Below, one piece after another: positions 1-6,888 of a stretch of DNA of 15,295 nt. Under the pieces are notes generated by a model. That model was not told the origin of the DNA. It saw only the letters and a program-made list of their open reading frames with translations, and did not search any database. Made by a program: the position numbers and the translations under genes. Numbering within the stretch: position 1 is the first letter of the stretch; each line of letters begins with the position of its first letter. Origin of the DNA: Helicobacteraceae bacterium UBA6016 (GTDB lineage Bacteria; Campylobacterota; Campylobacteria; Campylobacterales; UBA6016); assembly GCA_002428055.1 (NCBI GenBank), contig DIZY01000028.1, forward strand, positions 1 to 15,295, given 5' to 3'.

Positions 1-255
1 GCTTCTGAAGAGCTGAATGCGCAGGCGGCGGCGGCGATAGAAGCGGTTGGTGTATTGGCGAAGATAGTGGGTATAGATATAAATCAAAATCTCACCCATC
101 ACAAAACAACAACTCAATCTCGTCCGAGAATGGAGCTAAAAAAAGAGGTCAGACATATAGCCTCAAAACCGGCTCCAAGACAACAAGCTCAAAGACCGAC
201 TAAAAATTCGGATGATATATTTCCGCTTGATGAAAGCGATTTGAAAGAGTTTTAA
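1..255 (+). CDS. Methyl-accepting chemotaxis protein, C-terminal end (partial)
   Basis: This is the last 84 codons of a gene that enters from the left edge in frame 1 and stops at TAA 253-255. The first residues (SEELNAQAAAAIEAV) resemble the descending helix of a chemoreceptor signalling domain, including the SEEL segment near a methylation region. They are followed by a flexible, basic, Gln/Pro-rich linker and an acidic end, PLDESDLKEF. That ending is typical of Campylobacterota chemoreceptors as I know them. The sensing domain lies outside the window. The last five residues, DLKEF, do not match the aromatic-xx-aromatic CheR/CheB tether found in enteric receptors, because Leu occupies the first aromatic position. 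The gene lies one base from the next one and heads the che cluster, so it probably supplies the input to the CheA encoded downstream. The family call is firm; ligand and topology cannot be seen. Confidence 0.85.
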   Translation, partial: ASEELNAQAAAAIEAVGVLAKIVGIDINQNLTHHKTTTQSRPRMELKKEVRHIASKPAPRQQAQRPTKNSDDIFPLDESDLKEF

Positions 256-256
256 T

Positions 257-526
257 ATGCAAATCGATGGCGATAGACTAAATATATCTCTAGACTTAAA
301 GTACGACGAGATAGATGAGTTAAAGAAGTTTGTTCTTCCAAGGCTTGAGTATATAGAAGAGGTAGGCTTTGAAGATGTAAGCGATGATTTTCCGGCCTCG
401 TCGGCTATTATCGCTTTTCTTATCAGCCTAAAAAAAAGCAAACCGTCTTTAAAGATAGATATGCTGGATAAAAAAGAGTACACATTCAAAAAGTACGGCA
501 AAGCGAATTGGATATGCTATGAGTAG
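257..526 (+). CDS. Small STAS-like protein of the chemosensory cluster
   Basis: An 89-residue protein starts at ATG 257, one base after the chemoreceptor stop, and overlaps cheA by 8 bases. It has no signal peptide or membrane segment. Residues 46-70 (around PASSAIIAFLISLKK, then LKIDML) resemble the core of a STAS/anti-sigma-factor-antagonist fold: a loop with Ser48-Ser49 where SpoIIAA-type proteins carry the phosphorylatable Ser, a hydrophobic helix, then a beta strand. The N-terminal strand and helix (LNISLDLKYDEIDELKKFV) fit the same fold. This assignment rests on pattern alone and is moderate. STAS-domain genes occur in some accessory chemosensory operons of other proteobacteria. Its position between receptor and kinase suggests an adaptor or a phosphorylation-controlled switch in this pathway, but that is inference. 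It could instead be an uncharacterised small protein specific to this group. Confidence 0.7.
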   Translation: MQIDGDRLNISLDLKYDEIDELKKFVLPRLEYIEEVGFEDVSDDFPASSAIIAFLISLKKSKPSLKIDMLDKKEYTFKKYGKANWICYE

Positions 527-2660
527 AGAGCAGTTAAAAGCGATTTTTATCGAGGAAGCCGGAGAGATTATCGAAAAGCTTGATAGTGACATTATAGACT
601 TTGAGGAAAATCCATCCAATAAAGAGTTGATGAATGAGCTATTTCGAGGCGTGCATACGCTAAAAGGAAATGCAAACGCTTTTGGTTTTACTAGACTTGG
701 CGGTTTTGTTCATCACTTTGAGGATCTGTTGGACCATTTCCGTTCTACGGATGCCGCATTGCCGGATGGGGCAGTGGATGTGCTTCTAAACGGTGTGGAT
801 ATGATTAAAGAGTCGATGTCGTATGAGGTAAATGAGACTCCAGGTGTACCTGATGGGTATGATGAGTGTTTGGCGGCTATTATCGATATGCTAGACGAAA
901 AACATGAGAGCGCAAAACCAAAACCTCAGCCTCTTCACGACTTGGCGGCTGAATTTAGCAATGTTACGCCTAGCGCTAAAGAGCCCGCACAAGAGTCTAA
1001 AGGGTGCGATAAACATCTAGAAGAGGGTGTCAAAAACTCTATCGGCTCAAAAAATGCGGAAGAGGGTAAAAATATATATCTTGTCGAGCTCTCTTTTGAC
1101 AAAGATATATATTTTAGGGGCTATGACCACAATCTATTTTTTAAACTTCTAAGCGAAATAGGGGAGATAAAAGAGAGCTATTGGAACTGCGAAAGTATAC
1201 CGCCGCTGGAGCATTTTAGCTCCGAGGAGTCGCTGTTTAGTAATGTTTCTATTATTTTCTCATCAGCAAAAAGCGCATCCGAGATAGAGGAGATATTTGA
1301 GTTTTTATTTGACAACGAGTACAAAATATCAGAGATTCAGAGCGCAGAAAAAGCGCCACAACAACCTATGCAAACGGCCGCTCCCGTTGTTGAAGTTGCA
1401 AAAGTGGAAGAGCTTGCAAAACCAAACGAGCTTGAGCATCCGACTAGACGAAAAGAGGATAAAGAGGTTCTTGCAACGACTCAAAAATCGTATATCAAAA
1501 TAGACACGATAAAGCTTGATGAGCTGTTTGATACGGTCGGCGAGCTTGTTATAGCCCAGAACTTTATCGCTCAAAACGAACAGATAAAAAACCTCGGGGA
1601 TCCTAGTATCAATAAAACGATAGAGATACTCTCCAAAATCACAAAAGTGATACAAGACAGGGTAATGTCGCTTAGGATGGTTGCCATCAGGGATACATTT
1701 GAGAAGATGAAGCGAGTCGCCAGAGATACTGCCAAAAAAACCGGCAAAGATATAAAACTTATCATTCAAGGCGAAGAGACCGAGATAGATAAGACGATGA
1801 TAGACTCTCTCTCCGACCCGATAGTTCACATGATAAGAAACGCAATAGATCACGGTCTTGAGGCAAACGGTGAGGAGAGGGCGGCAAACGGCAAGGATAG
1901 AGAGGGGACAATCTCTTTAAGAGCATTTCATAAAAGCGGAAATATCATTATCGCTATCTCCGATGACGGCAGAGGCATTAACAAAGCTGCCGTACTGGCA
2001 AAAGCGATAGAGAGAGGACTTGTAGATAAGGATGATACGCTCACCGACCAGCAGATATATGCTCTTATTATGCAACCGGGCTTTTCTACCGCAAAAGTGA
2101 TTAGCGATGTATCCGGCAGGGGCGTAGGTTTGGATGTCGTCAAAAACTCCATAGAGAAGTTAAGGGGTAAGGTAGAGGTAAATTCTGAGTTTGGTAAGGG
2201 AAGTACTTTTTCTATTATATTGCCTCTTACTTTGGCAATTATAGACGGTATGCTGGTCAAAAGCGGAGAGGATATATTTATTATCCCGACTCTGAGTGTT
2301 GTCGAGTCTCTTGTGCCTTCAAGAGATATAGTCCATATGTTAAAAGGTAAAGGCGAGTTTGTCAATCTAAGAGGCGAGCAGATACCGGTCGTGCGTCTAA
2401 GTGAAGCGTTATCTCTGTGTGAGGGCGAGAGGGCTCCTATCTGGGAGAGTACCCTTGTATGCGTCGAGAGCGAAAAAGGCAGGATAGCGATTCTTGTAGA
2501 TGCGCTTTTGGGGCGCCAACAAGTCGTTATCAAGACGCTTGGTCGCTCAATGGCAAAAATCAAAGAGATTTCCGGCGGAGCAATATTAGGAAACGGCGAT
2601 ATAGCCTTGATACTAAATATAGATGGACTATGTGCAGATGTGACGGAGAGTGTTAAATAA
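519..2660 (+). CDS. cheA: Chemotaxis histidine kinase CheA
   Basis: A 713-residue cytoplasmic kinase that autophosphorylates under receptor control and passes phosphate to CheY/CheB-type receivers. Domains in order: HPt at about 1-105 with the phosphoacceptor His46 in HTLKGNANAFGF; a linker; a P2-position domain at about 185-273; a second linker; the dimerisation helices at about 324-395; the ATPase at about 425-570; and a CheW-like regulatory domain at about 572-710. The ATPase shows the N-box (HMIRNAIDHGLE, Asn441), the G1 box (DDGRGI, 482-487) and the G2 box (GRGVGLDVV, 533-541). There is no C-terminal receiver, unlike the CheAY of the core Campylobacter/Helicobacter pathway. ATG 519 overlaps the upstream gene by 8 bases, and the stop lies one base before the chosen cheR start, so translational coupling is likely. 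All catalytic motifs appear intact. Confidence 0.96.
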   Translation: MSREQLKAIFIEEAGEIIEKLDSDIIDFEENPSNKELMNELFRGVHTLKGNANAFGFTRLGGFVHHFEDLLDHFRSTDAALPDGAVDVLLNGVDMIKESMSYEVNETPGVPDGYDECLAAIIDMLDEKHESAKPKPQPLHDLAAEFSNVTPSAKEPAQESKGCDKHLEEGVKNSIGSKNAEEGKNIYLVELSFDKDIYFRGYDHNLFFKLLSEIGEIKESYWNCESIPPLEHFSSEESLFSNVSIIFSSAKSASEIEEIFEFLFDNEYKISEIQSAEKAPQQPMQTAAPVVEVAKVEELAKPNELEHPTRRKEDKEVLATTQKSYIKIDTIKLDELFDTVGELVIAQNFIAQNEQIKNLGDPSINKTIEILSKITKVIQDRVMSLRMVAIRDTFEKMKRVARDTAKKTGKDIKLIIQGEETEIDKTMIDSLSDPIVHMIRNAIDHGLEANGEERAANGKDREGTISLRAFHKSGNIIIAISDDGRGINKAAVLAKAIERGLVDKDDTLTDQQIYALIMQPGFSTAKVISDVSGRGVGLDVVKNSIEKLRGKVEVNSEFGKGSTFSIILPLTLAIIDGMLVKSGEDIFIIPTLSVVESLVPSRDIVHMLKGKGEFVNLRGEQIPVVRLSEALSLCEGERAPIWESTLVCVESEKGRIAILVDALLGRQQVVIKTLGRSMAKIKEISGGAILGNGDIALILNIDGLCADVTESVK

Positions 2661-2661
2661 T

Positions 2662-3489
2662 ATGTTGAATATTGAGATAACGAACGAAGAGTTTGATAAA
2701 ATACGAAAATTTGTCAAATCCAGAGTAGGCATCTCTCTTTCTGACCAAAAAGCTACGATGGTTAGGGGTAGGCTCCATAAAAGGCTAAACGAACTAGGTA
2801 TGAGCTCTTTTTCGGAGTACTACAGATATTTAAGCTCTCCTGAGGGTGAAGAGGAGATAACCAGCTTTATTAGCGCTATCTCCACCAATGTAACATCTTT
2901 TTTCCGTTCGCCGCATCACTGGGTTTATCTAAAAGAGCATCTGGATGAGCTATTTTTATCTAAGCCCAAAAAAAAGATTCGTATCTGGTCTGCGGCCTGC
3001 TCTAGCGGTGAAGAGCCTTATTCTATTATGATATTTCTGCGAGAAAATCTAAAGGATTTTGAATCGTGGGATATTAAAATACTTGCGACCGACATTTCTC
3101 ATAAAGCCCTTGAAAAGGCGCTCAAGGGTGAATATAAGCAAAAAGATGTAGAGGGTATGCAAAAAGCGATTATTCACAGAAACTTTACGCAACGAAAAAC
3201 ACCGATGGGTATCGTGTATGATATAGACCCTGCACTAAGATCCAAGATTATATTTAGGACTTTCAATCTCGTAAATGACGATTTCTCTATATTCAAATTC
3301 CATTTCGATATTATATTTTGTCGCAATGTTATGATATATTTTGATTCTGATACGAGAAAAGCGCTAATATCAAGGTTTGCGAAGCTTCTTCCAAAAGGGC
3401 ATACTTTTATTATCGGAGACTCTGAGGCAATCACGGAAAACAAGTCGGAGTTTGCGCTAGTAAAATCATCAATTTATAAAAGAATCTAA
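2662..3489 (+). CDS. cheR: Chemoreceptor glutamate methyltransferase CheR
   Basis: CheR transfers methyl groups from S-adenosylmethionine to receptor glutamates. The protein has an all-helical N-terminal domain (about residues 1-75, starting ITNEEFDKIRKFV) and a Rossmann-fold methyltransferase domain. Recognisable parts are the NVTSFFRSPHHW segment before the methyltransferase domain, the SAM-binding loop WSAACSSGEEPYS, the acidic ATDIS motif at the end of strand 2, and the CRNVMIYFD motif. The 275-residue length is normal for the family. I chose ATG 2662 because GGAGAG at 2645-2650 sits 11 bases upstream. An in-frame GTG at 2650 would add four residues but would have its ribosome binding site directly against it. 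The gene follows cheA by one base and works with the CheB and CheD encoded further down. Function is confident; which receptors it methylates is unknown. Confidence 0.96.
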   Translation: MLNIEITNEEFDKIRKFVKSRVGISLSDQKATMVRGRLHKRLNELGMSSFSEYYRYLSSPEGEEEITSFISAISTNVTSFFRSPHHWVYLKEHLDELFLSKPKKKIRIWSAACSSGEEPYSIMIFLRENLKDFESWDIKILATDISHKALEKALKGEYKQKDVEGMQKAIIHRNFTQRKTPMGIVYDIDPALRSKIIFRTFNLVNDDFSIFKFHFDIIFCRNVMIYFDSDTRKALISRFAKLLPKGHTFIIGDSEAITENKSEFALVKSSIYKRI

Positions 3490-3510
3490 AACACCAAGAA
3501 AAGGGAAAAA

Positions 3511-4401
3511 ATGTTAGAGATAGAAAAACTTTCGGACGGCGAACTTCTAGGCGAAATACAAAGAAGATTTGAAGAGAAAAACTCAACGCTAAACGAGATG
3601 GAGTTTCTCAACAAAAAACTAATAGATCTAAATAAGAGACTTATGGAGGTGGACTCTGTCAAAAGTCAGTTTCTTTCTCTTATAAAAAATGAGTTCAACA
3701 ACCCTATCTCGTCGGTGTTAAATCTATGCTCACATCTTATATCCGGCAAAAAACCTGAGCGAGCCGTAGAGCTTACGCAGATGCTCCACATGGAGATTTT
3801 GCGTCTAGATTTTCAAATCAAAAATATTATAGCCGCCAATGAAATAGAGGCGGGTAAGACAGAGAGCTACTTTACAAAGGTTGATTTTAGGAGCGTAGTG
3901 GAAGACATTACGCCTACATTTCAATATCTTATTAGAGACAAAAATCTCTCAATCGAATTTAAAGATGAAACGACTAAGGAGATATATTCGGATGCGCCGA
4001 AAATATATCTGATATTGCTAAATCTTATCTCAAACTCATGCGAATACACATTTGACAACGGGCGCATCTGGATAACCGCTAGAAATGACGACGAAAATCT
4101 ATTCGTCGTAGTAAAAGATGACGGCGAGGGGATAGAGGTAGAAAACAAACTTCTTGTCTATAATAGATTTACGCAGTTTAGCAAGGGCGCTACAAGAGCA
4201 AAAACAGGTTTAGGTCTAGGTCTTAGCGTTGTTAAGGGCGAGGTTGAGGCTCTTGACGGAGAGGTGGACTATGAGAGCGAAGAGGGCAATACTGAGTTTA
4301 TAATCAAAATTCCGCTTGCATCTGAAGGTATACTGCAAGGCGGTAGCGGCGGCTCAAACGATATTTTGTTTGAAGATTTTGGCGATGCAGTAGAGATATA
4401 A
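3511..4401 (+). CDS. Histidine-kinase-like ATPase lacking the phosphoacceptor His
   Basis: A 296-residue soluble protein with an N-terminal coiled coil (about 1-50), a HisKA-like helical hairpin (about 48-112) and a HATPase_c domain (about 155-270). The ATPase motifs look functional: N-box LNLISNSCEYT (170-180), G1 box DDGEGI (203-208) and G2 box GLGLGLSVV (233-241). The H-box is altered. The usual SHELRTP reads KNEFNNP, so residue 60 (codon AAT at 3688-3690) is Asn where the phosphorylated His should be, while Glu61 and Pro65 keep the register. A conventional His-Asp relay is therefore unlikely. The protein may bind ATP and regulate CheA, or act as a scaffold; that part is inference. A good ribosome binding site (AAAGGG) precedes ATG 3511, and cheD follows after 8 bases, so it belongs to the che operon. 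No sensor domain or membrane segment is visible. Confidence 0.88.
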   Translation: MLEIEKLSDGELLGEIQRRFEEKNSTLNEMEFLNKKLIDLNKRLMEVDSVKSQFLSLIKNEFNNPISSVLNLCSHLISGKKPERAVELTQMLHMEILRLDFQIKNIIAANEIEAGKTESYFTKVDFRSVVEDITPTFQYLIRDKNLSIEFKDETTKEIYSDAPKIYLILLNLISNSCEYTFDNGRIWITARNDDENLFVVVKDDGEGIEVENKLLVYNRFTQFSKGATRAKTGLGLGLSVVKGEVEALDGEVDYESEEGNTEFIIKIPLASEGILQGGSGGSNDILFEDFGDAVEI

Positions 4402-4409
4402 GGCGCCGT

Positions 4410-4886
4410 ATGTATGAAAAGGTTTTTATCCATGTCGGACAGATACATATAGGGTTTAGCCCTACGGAAATTTCAACGGTTCTCGGCTCTTGCGTGGCCG
4501 TGTGCTTGTTTGATAAATACAAAATGATAGGCGGAATGAATCACTATCTTCTACCGCTATGGAACGGAAACGGTCTTCAAACACCGAAATTCGGGAATGT
4601 CTCCGTGCCTAGAATGATACAGTCGATGATAGATATAGGGTGTAGCCCGTCAAATATGGAAGCAAAAATATTCGGCGGCGCAAGCATCAATATAAACTCA
4701 TCAGGCGAAGATTTTATGATCGGCAAACGAAATGTTATGACCGCAAAAGAGATATTGGCTGATTTTAAAATACCCGTAACCGGCGAAGATTCGGGCGGAG
4801 CCGTCGGCAGAAGAATTATGATGCGAAGCGATACCGGCAAAGTGCTGCTCAAATATGCTAGTTCCACGATAAATAACGGAGGTTAA
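4410..4886 (+). CDS. cheD: Chemoreceptor glutamine deamidase CheD
   Basis: CheD converts specific receptor glutamines to glutamates, creating methylation sites, and in some bacteria also interacts with the CheC phosphatase. At 158 residues the length is normal. The catalytic Cys28 lies in VLGSCVAVCLFD and the catalytic His45 in GGMNHYLLP, matching the Cys/His pair of characterised CheD proteins. Ser22/Thr23 occupy the place of the third active-site residue. The conserved IFGGASI segment follows. ATG 4410 lies eight bases after the preceding stop. The 3' end carries the ribosome binding site of cheB. Its position between the kinase-like gene and cheB supports a role in adaptation in this pathway. 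No CheC is visible here. Confidence 0.96.
   Translation: MYEKVFIHVGQIHIGFSPTEISTVLGSCVAVCLFDKYKMIGGMNHYLLPLWNGNGLQTPKFGNVSVPRMIQSMIDIGCSPSNMEAKIFGGASININSSGEDFMIGKRNVMTAKEILADFKIPVTGEDSGGAVGRRIMMRSDTGKVLLKYASSTINNGG
4878..4882 (+). promoter_or_regulatory. Strong ribosome binding site fixing the TTG start of cheB
   Basis: GGAGG lies inside the last codons of cheD, nine bases before TTG 4892. No ATG or GTG exists nearby in the cheB frame before the receiver's first strand (VRVLIVDD), so this site decides the non-ATG start. A strong site paired with a weak start codon would allow tuned synthesis of CheB relative to CheD. Confidence 0.75.
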
Positions 4887-4891
4887 TTGTT

Positions 4892-5929
4892 TTGGCTGTA
4901 AGGGTTTTAATCGTTGATGATAGCGCAACTGCAAGAGCGGTCATCAGGGAGGTTTTGGAGTCTGATAGGGATATAGAGGTCGTTGGCGTAGCTCAGGATG
5001 CATATATTGCCAGAGATAAGGTTGTGGAGCTTCGTCCGGATGTAATATGTCTGGATGTTGAGATGCCTCGTATGGACGGCATTACATTTCTTAAAAAATT
5101 AATGGCGCATATGCCTACCCCTGTCGTTATGGTCTCTTCGCTTACCCAAAAAGGAGCAAGAACTACGCTGGAGGCTTTGGAGGCCGGAGCGGTAGACTTT
5201 GTGCCAAAGCCTCACTCAAATATATACGACGGTATAGATGAGATACGAGATGAGATAGTCTCAAAGGTAAAAGCTGCGGCAAAAGCCAAAGTAATCCAAA
5301 AAAAACATATCTCCGCACCGCAAAGAGTATCATATAACGCTCTTAGCGAAACAACCGACAAGGTAATAGCTATAGGAGCGTCAACCGGCGGAACGGAGGC
5401 TATCAAGGATGTCCTAACAAGACTTCCCGCGAATATTCCAGGAATCATCATAGTGCAGCATATGCCGTCCAATTTTACAAAATCTTTTGCCGATAGATTA
5501 AATGAGCTTTGCGCAATAGAGGTTAAAGAGGCAAAAAACGGAGATTTTTTGGGCGTAGGCAAAGCGCTTATAGCCCCAGGGGATTTTCACATGGTACTTC
5601 GCCGTTCCGGCGCTAGGTATTTTGTAGAGATAGGCTCCGGCGATAAAGTATCAGGACATAGACCGAGCGTTGATGTGATGTTTAATTCTGTCGCAAAAAC
5701 TGCCGGAGCCAATGCGATAGGCGTAATACTAACCGGTATGGGGGCTGACGGTGCAAAAGGGCTTCTTGCCATGCGAAATGCAGGGGCTAGGACGATAGGA
5801 CAAAATGAAAATAGTTGCATAGTGTATGGAATGCCCAAAGTAGCATACGAAGTGGGCGGCGTCGAAAAGCAGTATGAGCTTGACCTGATTGCACAAGCAG
5901 TCGTAAGAGTGGCGGAAGAGATGAAATGA
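4892..5929 (+). CDS. cheB: Chemotaxis response regulator methylesterase CheB
   Basis: CheB removes receptor methyl groups and can deamidate receptor glutamines; phosphorylation by CheA activates it. Residues 1-110 form a receiver with the acidic pair Asp9-Asp10, phosphoacceptor Asp55 (CLDVEMPRMDG), the switch Ser in MVSSL and Lys106 in VPKP. A linker leads to the methylesterase domain (about 155-343) with the catalytic triad Ser164 (GASTGG), His190 (QHMP) and Asp286 (GMGADG). These positions are the same as in Escherichia coli CheB. The receiver sets it apart from the receiver-less CheB of Campylobacter jejuni. The start is a TTG at 4892, supported by GGAGG nine bases upstream at 4878-4882, which overlaps the end of cheD. 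The last four bases overlap the next gene as ATGA. Confidence 0.97.
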   Translation: MAVRVLIVDDSATARAVIREVLESDRDIEVVGVAQDAYIARDKVVELRPDVICLDVEMPRMDGITFLKKLMAHMPTPVVMVSSLTQKGARTTLEALEAGAVDFVPKPHSNIYDGIDEIRDEIVSKVKAAAKAKVIQKKHISAPQRVSYNALSETTDKVIAIGASTGGTEAIKDVLTRLPANIPGIIIVQHMPSNFTKSFADRLNELCAIEVKEAKNGDFLGVGKALIAPGDFHMVLRRSGARYFVEIGSGDKVSGHRPSVDVMFNSVAKTAGANAIGVILTGMGADGAKGLLAMRNAGARTIGQNENSCIVYGMPKVAYEVGGVEKQYELDLIAQAVVRVAEEMK

Positions 5930-6888
5930 GCAATCCAAAAATCGTTTTTTTGGATTATGCGACGCTCGGCGGCTCTTCATTATCACAGCTTGAAAAGGCG
6001 GGTAACCTATCCGTCTATGAGCTAACCGCCAAAGATGAGATAATTCCACGCTCTTTAAACGCTGATATTATTATTACAAATAAGGTCATTTTGGGCGAAG
6101 ATATTTTAGCCGGGCTACCAAACCTAAAGCTAATATGCGTAGCCGCAACAGGGGTAAACAACATTGACCTACAGGCTTGCAAAAAGCTAGGTATCGCCGT
6201 TTATAATGTAAAAGGTTACTCGACCCAGAGCGTAACACAGATTGTATTTAGCTCTCTGTTTTATACCCTTTCAAAACTCTCTTTTTTTGACGCTTTCGTA
6301 AAAGATGGCAGTTATAGCGCTTCACCGACATTTACTTGCATGGAAGAGCAGTTTTCGGAGATTTCCGGCAAGGTGTTTGGCATTATAGGCTTTGGCGAAA
6401 TAGGTCAAAAAACAGCAAGAGCAGCCAGAAGCTTTGGCGCAATCGTAATGTATTACTCAACGAGCGGACAAAATAGTCAAAGAGGCTACAAACGAGTAGA
6501 GCTTGATGAACTGCTAAGAAGAAGCGATGTGCTCTCGGTACATTGCTCGCTAAATGAAAATACTAAAAATCTAATATCCGCAAAACAGCTCTCGCAAATG
6601 AAAAAGAGCGCAATTTTGATGAATTTTGCAAGGGGTGGGATAGTGGATGAGATGAGCGTTGCAAATGCTTTGGACAAAGATATGCTTGGCGCCTACATTA
6701 CGGATGTGTTTGAAAAAGAGCCGATAAAGCGCGACTCACCGCTACTTAGCGTAAAAAATAGCTCAAAACTAACTCTTACTCCACATATCGCATGGGCTAG
6801 CGTAGAAGCCAGAGATAGGCTAGTTAAGGGGATAAGCGCCAATATAAAGGCGTTTTTTGATGGCAAACAAGCAAATAGAGTGGTGTAA
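5926..6888 (+). CDS. D-2-hydroxyacid dehydrogenase (glycerate/hydroxypyruvate reductase type)
   Basis: A 320-residue NAD(P)-dependent oxidoreductase that interconverts a D-2-hydroxyacid and its 2-keto acid in the cytoplasm. The dinucleotide-binding motif GFGEIG is at 155-160. The catalytic set is Arg236 (NFARGG), Glu265 (VFEKEP) and His287 (TPHIAW). The segment around SPTFTCMEEQFSEISGK before the Rossmann fold resembles glycerate dehydrogenase/hydroxypyruvate reductase (HprA-like) enzymes, so that is the best substrate guess, though the family is promiscuous. After the second Rossmann strand the protein reads VMYYSTSG. The Asp that usually binds the NAD ribose is missing, so cofactor preference is uncertain. 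The start overlaps the cheB stop by ATGA, giving translational coupling although no chemotaxis role is obvious. The end overlaps the next gene by 29 bases. Confidence 0.93.
   Translation: MSNPKIVFLDYATLGGSSLSQLEKAGNLSVYELTAKDEIIPRSLNADIIITNKVILGEDILAGLPNLKLICVAATGVNNIDLQACKKLGIAVYNVKGYSTQSVTQIVFSSLFYTLSKLSFFDAFVKDGSYSASPTFTCMEEQFSEISGKVFGIIGFGEIGQKTARAARSFGAIVMYYSTSGQNSQRGYKRVELDELLRRSDVLSVHCSLNENTKNLISAKQLSQMKKSAILMNFARGGIVDEMSVANALDKDMLGAYITDVFEKEPIKRDSPLLSVKNSSKLTLTPHIAWASVEARDRLVKGISANIKAFFDGKQANRVV

Noticed and set aside
1329..1853. 174-codon minus-strand open frame inside cheA
   Set aside because: Opposite the cheA dimerisation and ATPase region, with no family signature or ribosome binding site.
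1928..2563. Long open frame of 211 codons on the minus strand inside cheA
   Set aside because: It lies fully opposite the conserved ATPase and CheW-like domains of cheA, and its translation has no recognisable motif; it is a shadow of the coding frame.
2650..2661. GTG start for cheR four codons upstream
   Set aside because: The GGAGAG ribosome binding site touches this GTG, leaving no spacer; ATG 2662 has an 11-base spacer.
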